NCBI GenBank assembly: GCA_030267965.1
Contig: BRYA01000233.1
Coordinates: 1 to 64,000 of the forward strand
Origin: Triparma columacea
Lineage: Eukaryota; Sar; Bolidophyceae; Parmales; Triparmaceae
DNA: 64,000 nt
Direction of reading: 5' to 3'
A program made the translations under genes and the position numbers. Below the pieces are notes generated by a model that had not been told where the DNA came from, ran no database searches, and saw only the letters and a list, made by a program, of their open reading frames with translations. Below are positions 55,901 through 64,000 of the stretch, piece after piece. The stretch's first letter is position 1, and every line of letters starts with the position of its first letter.

Positions 55901-56412
55901 GCATCCTCAGATATTACGCTGATTTCATCCTCATTTCCCATCAATTCCAAGGAGAGCTCCTTGAAAACCTTAGTCTTGGTCCCCCTTGTGTTGTCCGAGA
56001 GGAAGCTCACCACACTATCTACGTCCTCCGTGTCTTCCCTCGCGAGGCTAGACCTTGAGTGCTCTCCTATATTGAATATCACCTCAGAACCCTTGCCGGC
56101 ATCCAGTTCTTCCTTCTCCGTTCCTAGCAAGAGCTCCTGTATGGCTGCCGCGGCAATTATGTGGGCTTGTTTCGTTCCCTTGCGCAAATTATCCGGTCGA
56201 AGTGCCCCCGTCAGGACGAGAGGGACTCTCTTGTTTTCTTTCTGCTCACCACCAGCACCCTCATTTGAGGCAAGCTCCTCTTGGCCACCTTGCTTCGAGG
56301 GAGACGAGGAATTGAATCGCTCTGTTAACATGGATACTTCCCGTAGCTGGGAAGAAATCGACTGGTCAAGGATAAGGCCTTCCAACGACACGTCACTGTC
56401 CACTGCCTGCAT
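52944..56412 (-). CDS. Sfi1-like centrin-binding repeat protein
   Basis: Two exons, 54913-56412 and 52944-54800 (1118 residues). After an acidic, Ser-rich N-terminus (EDEISVISEDARISED) the rest is an array of about 25 helical units built on basic residues and spaced Trp or Phe (FRIWLLYLAHLKTIAFGGLK, LQLWSTRYTTKLLDARKRK, RACFKYWCLNVEASKK, MVCWQRWRKTWKEKK, LRLWLAKLKSTKKLKEAE). This is the pattern of Sfi1/centrosomin-like centrin-binding repeats at basal bodies and spindle poles. I use the ATG at 56412 because the earlier one would overlap the divergent gene. Exact repeat number is an estimate. Confidence 0.7.
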
Positions 56413-56481
56413 ATTCGTGGCAACAATCCACTTCTTTTCAGATTTCCTTGAAGACGGTTGGCAAGTGCTCAAATTTCTGAA

Positions 56482-59400
56482 ATGTCCATGTCTCTGGTCG
56501 CTCTGTACCAGTGGGTGCTGGACAATCTGCACTGCAACCCGTACTCAAACGATTGGCACTCTCTCGCAGAAGCCACAATATTAGCGACGGGATCCTCAAT
56601 CCCATGTTATTCCAAAACCTTGGCCCCACCCTCGGCTCTTCGCTGCTGTGTAAGCCACCTGCACAGGGTTTTGGTTAACGACAAGTTCCCGGGCTGGCAC
56701 GAGATGGGGAAGTGGGACTTCGTATCGAGGGTTGAGGACGGAGACGAGTCTGCAAACAGGATAATCTATGAGGCCTTGAAGGGGTGTTTCATCAAGACAA
56801 GTTGCAAGGGGAAGGGGGGTAAGGAGGCAGCGGGAAAAATCATGTCGGGTTACAACCACAACGAGCTCATGGAGACCATGATCGAGAGAGAGAGGGACAT
56901 GGAAATTGCGCTGAAGGGATTTAGGGGAAGGGGTTACGGGGTGGGCTCTCCCGAGGTGAGGCCGGCTGGGGAAGGGGATAGTGCTCCAACAATCACCATA
57001 TTTTCTCACCACGCTCGTCGCAGCCGAAGCCTAAATCGCAACCGCCCCCGAAACCCCACCCTTACACTGTCGGATGGACAGAGGGAGTCAGCAGGGAGGG
57101 AGAGGTTAAGAGGGAGGTAGCACTCGAGAAGGGTGCCCTGCCGAATAGGGGCAAGGTAAGGGTCCAAGCAGGGAAGGGAGGGACCTGGGATGCTACGAGG
57201 GAGATCAGCGTCCCGATGGGGTCGAAGCCGCGAGGAGCAGTCGAGGCAAGACTAGAGGGCATGATCGAGAGAAAGAATAGGAGAGTGCACGGTAGGTTGA
57301 AAAGCAATGACCTAAGGAAGGAGAAGGAGTTCCTTCACGCGACACCTAACCATAGGAATGCAAACGCGAGAGGGTGGAGGAGGGAGACTGAGAGGGTGAA
57401 GCACAAGGTGAGATGATGGGGCGACGAGCACTAACCGAAAGCACATGGACTGTGCGTCTAACCCTTTAACCCTCCCGCTTCGTCCCCCACTTAGCATTAT
57501 ATCGACGATAACATCTTCGCAGATGTCCTAGAGGGGAACTACGGATTTAGCGATAGTGTTGAGGTAGAGGTTAGGAAGAAGGAGGTGTTCAATTGGGTTC
57601 TCGGACTTGGAATTCGGGTCGACCCAAAGGTGCTGGGGCTCGACGCAGAGAAGAAAAAGAGAAAGGAGGGAAAAAATGAAGAGTTGGAAAGGAAGGAAAG
57701 GTGGAAGGATAGCCAGGAAAAGAAATACGAAGATAGAATGCAGGGGAAAGAATCGCACGAGGAGAGAAAACAGCATGCTTACAGCGGGAAAACGACCGTC
57801 TTGCACCACCATGGGGAGAGGAGTGGAGGGGCGACAAACACGCGAAAGCTGTCCAAAAAGGGCGGAAACGTCCCTTCCACAGGAGGAGGTTCCACCATAT
57901 CTGCAATTCGACACCAGAAGAAACTCTACGGCCGCAATTCCTCACTGGAGCACTCGCTCCACTCAGTTTTGCAGAACGGGGTCTTCTTGTCTTTTTTAGC
58001 AGCAGCTGTCATGAAAATGAAGCATGGCGATAGGTGAGATTTGCAGGAGTTTTGCTATTCTTTTTTGGGCTACATACGAACTAACCCTTTGCTCGCTGCA
58101 GGTTCGAAGGCATCAGATGGGAGGCAAGAGAGGGAAATAGGGACATGTTCGTCCCCAATGGTACTGTGATGAAGCCAACTACCAAAGCCCAGGCGATGCA
58201 CAATGTTAACAAGGCGTGCGAGCTTTTCATCAAAGACCAGGTTGTTGACGGCGAGGTGCTCTTCAGGGGGAAGGAAATTGTGGAGGGAGACCTGAACAAG
58301 GCGTGGGGTTTGCTTTTTAAGGTCTGGGAGGGGTACGGAGGTTTAGGGGGGAGGGGGAGGAGGGGGGATGAAATGCAGAAGGTCAGGGGGACTGTGAAAC
58401 ATCCTCCACCGAGCAGGCCAAGCGAGGCTGGTGGAGAGGAAGGAGGGGGAGCGGCGGAGGAAGACGAGGCAGTAGAGGAGACGTACACGCCAACTTGGAG
58501 AAAGGGGGGAAAGAGGGAGATGGGGAGAATTGGAAGGGGAGGAGGAAAGGGAGGAGGAAGGGGAGGAGGGGAGAAGGATTATCTCTTAGAGCACGAAGAG
58601 GTTCTGAGGAGGATTGAAAGCAGGGGTGGGGAGGAGGGCGAATGGGGCGAGCGCCAAGACCGCGATAGGCCTGGAAGGGGGAAGCGAAGATCGAAGGGTG
58701 TGGGCAGGGAGATGCTCAACGAAGATCAGGCTGCAGAGGAGCGGGAGGAGAGTGGGATTGAGACTCTGGCAGCACACTCTTCTCCCTCCCAGGCCCAGAC
58801 CTCGGCAGCTTCTTTGATCCCATACGTGAACTACTGCCCCCCTACCTTCAAGGACCCGTACACGCTGAGCCTCCTCGACCAATCGCTCCCCCATGTGTCG
58901 GCACAGCAGGTGAATCACGTTCATCTTTGGCTCCACAGGCTTGGGTTCAATCCCTACAATGGAGGGAGCGGTAGGCACGGAGTGCTCAGGGACAACTTAA
59001 GGAATGGAGTTCTCTTGTGCGACGTGCTCGAGCTCGTGGAGGGAGGCATGTGCAAGGGAATTGGGATGGAAGGGAAGCTCAGGAGGAGGTGCGATAACGT
59101 GGAAGATGCTGTGTGGAACGTTTCAATGGGGATGGACGTGATGAGGAATGGTAGGTACAGGATTAAACATAGACTCACTGCCGACCCAATGGAACACGTT
59201 AAGGGAGATAAGAACGCAATATACGGACTTCTTTGGGAGATGGTTCAGGTCTACCCCACCTTTGTGGGGGCAGGGATGAAGGAGAATAGATGGGGAAAGT
59301 GGAGCAAGAAGAGGGGATGGAGGCGGTATAGCCCAAGGTAGGTGGTAGCGACAGGAAGGGGCCTACTGGACAGTGCACTCATCCCCATTGCCATTCTTTT

Positions 59401-60826
59401 CGCTCTCCACAGACAAAGGCAACTTCTCGAGAACGCCATTGTCTGCTGGCTGAGGGACAAGGGCATTCTGAACGAACTCGGACTTTGGGATGGGATCTGG
59501 GAGGGAGGGGAGGGGACGAAGAGGAAATCCGACTACGATATTGCCGTCGACTTCGTAACTGGGAAGGTCGGGGAAATGAGATTGCCAGAGCTATACTTTC
59601 TCAAGGATGGCATGTTCGACGGAACGATCCTTTGCGCTTTGTGCTGGAAGGTCCTCGGCGGACGGAGAAGGGACGGGGTTAAAGGCTGGATCAAAGCCCC
59701 AAAGACTGGACCGGTCAGGATGGGGAACATCAAGAGGGCGATTGACGCCCTCAAGGGTTGGTGGAACGAGGAGAGGAAGGTCGCCATGAGTGCAAGGTGG
59801 CTGGGAGAGGACGCAGTAGACAGAATTTTCAACGAGGACTGGGAGACTACCGTCGGAATATTGGAGGACATCATGAGATGCAGCGATGGAATGATGCCTA
59901 GGCCCGTGAAGCCGCTCGGGGATGAGAAACCCTACTTGGGCTGCTATGGAGGCGTATTCAGGGAGAGGGGGATGGAAGAAAAAAAAGTGGAGGCCTTTGA
60001 AGTTGAAGGGATAGAGGAGGAGGAGGAGATGGGGGGCAAAGGAGAAGGGACAGGGCACGACCTCCTTCCACAAAAGCCAAAAATTCAAGCGGCGGTCGAG
60101 GATAACAAGAATGAAATTATTCCTTCTGATGAGGGCAGGAGCGGAGGGTTGGTCTTTAAGAGAAGGATTGCCGGGGAGGGAACGGAAAGGAGGGGAGGAG
60201 ACGGGGACGATATAGGTGCTAAGAAGAGGCAAGTAGAGGAGGGGAAGGAGAAGGGGAAGAAGGAGGAAGAGGAGCTTGTTGTGGTTGAGATTGAAGATGA
60301 TGAGGAGGTTGTGGAGGAGGAGGACATCGGGGACGTGAGGGGGGAGGAGGCGGTGGAAGGAGAGGAGGCGGGAAAACAAATACCAGAAGAGGAAGCCCCG
60401 CCTCAAGAAGCCGCACTCCCATCGCCCTCCCCATTCCCTCCTCCTACCCGGTCAGATGTCTTTGATTTGACGCGTTGGCTGTTTGGCCGCCTAAGAATAA
60501 AGATTAAGAGCGCAGACGCTCTATGCAACCCCCCATTTGTCTCAGAAGAGTTCAAATCAGGCCTATTAATGGCGCGTGTAGCCTCGGAACTCGCCGGGGG
60601 ACGCAGCAGGGACCTCCCAGGAATCAACACAAGCCCAAAAACTCGCGCCGCCAGGGTGCAGAACTGCAGGAGGGCTGTCGAGGCGCTCATATCAGGTTTT
60701 AGATCCTCCAAACTTGCTATTAAGACAAGTGCCAGTCTAAGGGCGAGCGCGGATAGAGTGGCGGATGGGGATGCCTGCGCAGCCGTTGCATTGCTATTGA
60801 AGGTCAAGGAGATCCACATGCACTGA
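56482..60826 (+). CDS. Large protein with about four calponin-homology domains
   Basis: Five exons: 56482-56955, 57024-57407, 57495-58033, 58102-59337, 59413-60826 (4047 bases, 1348 residues). CH-like folds are seen at: exon 3-4 (HSLHSVLQNGVFLSFLAAAV, then ACELFIKDQVVDGEVLFRGK, AWGLLFKVWE); end of exon 4 (HVHLWLHRLGFNP, LRNGVLLCDVLELVEGG, YGLLWEMVQVYP); exon 5 start (AIVCWLRDKGI, FDGTILCALCWKVLGG, NIKRAIDALKGWW); and exon 5 end (LTRWLFGRLRIKIK, FKSGLLMARVASELAGG, QNCRRAVEALISGF). The linkers are highly charged. CH domains bind actin or microtubules. The head-to-head position with the Sfi1-like gene (69 bases) suggests co-regulated flagellar or cytoskeletal genes. Confidence 0.7.
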
Positions 60827-60946
60827 GTACTCCCAGTGGGGGGGGAGAGTTTGTCATGACAAATAACTATTGAATTGAAGCAGCATGTATTCCATTATAA
60901 CAAAACAATTTATGCTAACATTGCTGTATACACACATTCAAACGCA

Positions 60947-62294
60947 TCATCGGCCGAGACTCGGGTGCACGATGGGTAGAATTATCCCATTTTCCAGCTT
61001 CTTCTTCATTTCTCTTCTGTTTCGGGTACGCTCCATCTTCTTCGCAATCATCCCCATGCGCGAAAACTGCACCATAAACTCAGCTCCACTCACGTCCCCA
61101 TCCCCATCTTTGTCAAAATGTGCGATGAGCGCCCCAAGCTCGGCCTTGTTCACCTTCATGTTGAAGGACTTTAGGAGCTGTTCTTTGAGTGCGTGTGGTC
61201 TTAACACACAGCTAAAGGCCAAGGAAGTTCGCTTGCCCACTTCGCTCATCTTGTCAAACTCTAAAGCGTGGCGGGCCAGCCGTTGCATAACCCTCTTGCT
61301 ATCCTTCTCCGTGAAGTTCCTCGTCATGCACCTTACGTCCTTCATAGCCCGCTCTTCCTCCTGCTCGGCCATCTTTACCTTCTCCATCGCCCGAATCACC
61401 TCCTTTTCTTCCTTCCTCACTTTCATATTCTCGCTGTGCTCTTTGTGGGCCATAGTGAAAAACATTAACAGGAACTCTGCACCGTCGAGGGTACCGTTCC
61501 CATCTTTATCTGCGTCTTCTAGGATGGCCTCGCTTTCTTTTTTGGACAAATCCACCCCCATAGCCCGCCGCATTTGCATCCTGAACTCGGGGGCCTCCAT
61601 CTGGTAATCTGCAAAGCAATTTGTCAATGCCGCACCATGCCTGTAACGGTCGTAGTTCCGGGCCGCCTTCTTCACCTTCTCGAGAGCAGTCTTGAGAGGG
61701 GTGGTGTCGCCGCGGCTGCTCGACTTCTTCTTGCTCTTAACAGGAGGGAGGGCCTTCCGTGCGTGCCGCTTCTGCAACGGCGCAAAGATAGAGTGAGGGT
61801 TGCGCATGAGTGTGAGGTTTATCTGGGGTTCTACTCACCTTTACCATCATATTTCGTCTTATCTCAGTCAGGGGACCCTTGACAATATCTTCATTGCTTT
61901 CGAAGGGCGACTTGGTCAGCTCGCTCATTTGAGACCGCATGCTCCGTACAGTAGACACGGAAGCGCCAGATCCAAAGTGAGGAACCCTCCTCCTCCTCGT
62001 TGTTCTTCGTTGTGATATGGACAAGCTATCAGAAGCGAGCGTAGGGAAGTTCTTGACAATTCTATACTCATGCTCGGAACAGGAGGGGAGGGCAGGCGCG
62101 GCGGCACCGTGACCGCCGTGCTTCTTATACTTCTTTTTGGTCCCCAATTTTTGTGAGGGCCGAGATGAGGTGAAGGACAAAGGGACAGAGGACGCGTAGG
62201 GATCTTCTAGAACCGTCTCGGGGGAAGCGGTGAATCGGATGGGATAACGGTGGTCAAAATACTTGGTTGTCCCGGTGTGTACCGGGGAGGGCAT
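60947..62294 (-). CDS. EF-hand calcium-binding protein
   Basis: Two exons, 61839-62294 and 60947-61771 (426 residues from the ATG at 62294; the frame is open to 62396). The N-terminal half is basic and Ser-rich. The C-terminal half has two canonical EF-hand loops, DADKDGNGTLDGAEF and DKDGDGDVSGAEF, separated by a long charged helix (MKVRKEEKEVIRAMEKVKMA). Ca-binding positions 1, 3, 5 and 12 are all intact. A flagellar or cytoskeletal sensor is suggested by the neighbours but not proven. Confidence 0.75.
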
Positions 62295-62439
62295 TCTGGG
62301 AAAACTAATGGAGTCGTTAAGGTGGTCGTTCTCATGTTGTTCTTGAGTTAGTTTAGGGTGTGTTTGGGTTTTTGTCTGATTTCGTGTGCAATACAATAAG
62401 AGCGTGTTTTGTTAATGTAAAAGATACAATAATATACAT

Positions 62440-64000
62440 TCAGTCTCCGATAGAATCACTATCAGTGCCGTCGTCGTTAAAAAATTTGCCCTCCTCAACA
62501 GCATCACCAACCTTTTTGCAAGCAAGCGACCAGAGCGCTTTGAAGTCTTCGACGCTCATGCTGTAAGCCGAGTCAAAAATCTTGTTAGGGAATCCATCGC
62601 CGATCAACTTGAACACATCACTCGTCCTCGTTGTGATATCCTTCGAGTCGAAGGTCATGGTGGCTTGTTTCAAGTCGTTGACAAGCAAATCAACAAGGGC
62701 CTTCCTGTCCGTTCCGGTGTGTACATGGGGACAAAGCCTCGCAAAGAGGCGGACTGGGGTGGGTGGGGGATGGAGGATAAGTGAGCGATGGACAAGAAGA
62801 GAATACGATCACTTTAGAAGCTAGCGCAACCCTTGCTTCGCTCGCCGAACTCACCGGTGTTGTAAAATCCCAGCGGGGGAAGGTTGTAGACGTACTCGCC
62901 TGCCCCTCCACCTCGAAGCCCGATTTCCTTCTCGCTGGTACAAAGAACCTTGACGTGGCGCGTTTCATTGAAAAGTTGGGAAAGGAACATCCTGAAGTCA
63001 ACGAGATCGCCCTCAACGTCAATGTGGTTGAAGACGAGAAGGACGCGCTTCGTGCTAGTTAGCATGCGGAAGCAGTTGAGCACGCACTCTAACACATCCT
63101 CCTCGTCGTCTAAAATTCCGGATTCAACCCTTGCCCATCCCGCCTTGACCAGCTGCTTGTAGAGCCTCACGATGAAGCTCCCACTCTTCTTCCCAAGCCT
63201 AGTGCTCGGTCTGACGAAGAAGATGGAGCTTATCCCCATAGTAGTCCTCCTCTCTTGGACGTAAGAAGCCAAAGCCGTGACGATTGAACCGCGTCCAATA
63301 CCTGGGATTCCCACCACACTGACTAGCTTTCTTTGCAAGACGGCATTCAAGACCTCATACATGTCGTTTTCTCGCCCCAAAAAGTCTTCTGGCGGAGCGG
63401 GTAAGTTCAAAGCGCTCGTGCTTTCACCCTTTCTGTCGACGGCCCAACTCATTCGTAGATCCTGGATCCTTCGAGCATCCTTCCCACCACCTCCTTCCCG
63501 CTGACTCCACTTTCCGACCTGCTTTGCTCCCTTGAAGATCTGCACGTTGTGGTCCCCGAACTCTGGAAGAAGGAGGAACTTCAGCATCTCCGCTTCAGCA
63601 TTTGGCACAGACGGCGAGGCATTTACTGCTTGACGACCGATTTCAAAGGAATCTCGGACAGTCCTTCCGACAGCGAGGGCTAAGTAGAACGCACGCGTGA
63701 AGGCCAGGGCAGCAGAGTCCTGAAGCAAATCTTGCTGGCAGCAAACAACGTGCTTCACACCGGCTTCCACGAAGGCTTCACCAGCCAATTTTGAGTAGCA
63801 AGCTGAAACAAAGACAAATTCAACATTTGTTGATTCCGTGGATCCAGCCGAACAAAGAGTCCTAAGTTCTTGCGCGTTCACGGCATGGAGTCCACCCTTC
63901 CCGTCCTCAAACGTCAGAAAATTTTCGTGGCCGTGACCGCTGTAATGAAGGGCGCGGCACCCTAAGGTAACGTTCGTCCTCAGCCTGTGCGTCGTCGCAG
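62440..64000 (-). CDS. CHAT-STAND protein (caspase-like protease plus NB-ARC/NACHT-type ATPase), truncated by window edge
   Basis: Two exons visible, 62855 to beyond 64000 and 62440-62753. At the edge the protein reads ALHYSGHGHENFL and FVFVSACYSKLAGEAFVEAG, the His and Cys blocks of a CHAT (caspase HetF-associated) peptidase. A STAND-type ATPase follows: FLGRENDMYEV, then a P-loop region GIPGIGRGSIVTAL where the usual K-S/T is R-G, and LLVFNHIDVE where a Walker B Asp is expected. The C-terminus is short and acidic (NDDGTDSDSIGD). CHAT-STAND proteins act in immunity-like or cell-death signalling. The N-terminal part is outside the window, and no sensor repeats are present at the C-terminus. 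Confidence 0.7.

Noticed and set aside
1..64000. tRNA, rRNA or viral genes
   Set aside because: I scanned for cloverleaf-like signatures, rRNA-like blocks and viral polymerase or capsid motifs by eye and saw none; short RNAs could be missed.

Overview
The window is nuclear DNA of a microbial eukaryote, most likely a photosynthetic stramenopile (ochrophyte) and perhaps a bolidophyte/Parmales-type alga. The lineage is inferred. The support is short GT-AG introns in most genes, a peptide methionine sulfoxide reductase whose leader ends in the AFSP motif of complex red plastids, a bifunctional aspartate kinase-homoserine dehydrogenase, mitochondrial ribosomal protein L4 and a complex I subunit, and a flagellar/centriolar gene set. 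For most spliced genes the exon lengths chosen by reading GT-AG boundaries sum to a multiple of three, which supports the models. Three N runs (10747, 11841, 35427) and several single-base frame breaks mark a draft assembly.

Layout. 1-761 looks like a chromosome end: seven and a half copies of a 9-bp unit, then a 121-bp satellite, with no G at all on the + strand for the first 697 bases. 762-14.5 kb is a subtelomeric zone: a very large START-repeat membrane protein, a frame-broken multipass protein with a Tudor-like tail, a lipase remnant, a proteasome beta-like piece, a DHH phosphoesterase with an EF-hand broken by two assembly gaps, a short hypothetical gene and unexplained fragments. 14.5-18 kb carries the most striking gene, an F-box-like segment, a CDK-like kinase domain with HRD changed to HRN, and a mitotic-type cyclin in one reading frame, with a near-identical ~95-bp stretch repeated in two of its introns.

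18-43.5 kb is densely packed housekeeping: PH-CLU-TPR (mitochondrial clustering), ankyrin protein, tail-anchored family II pyrophosphatase, nucleolin-like protein, coiled-coil/C2 protein, complex I subunit, Sec63, BAR-PH protein, NAPE-PLD-like hydrolase, mitochondrial uL4, plastid MsrA and RBM42. 43.6-47.2 kb is the nine-exon aspartate kinase-homoserine dehydrogenase, whose dehydrogenase half has lost key residues. 48.6-62.3 kb is rich in cytoskeletal and signalling proteins: TTC29-like TPR, a double-PH lipidated protein, an Sfi1-like centrin-binding repeat protein divergently paired with a four-CH-domain protein, and an EF-hand protein. The right edge is cut inside a CHAT-STAND protein, an architecture linked to immunity-like or cell-death signalling.
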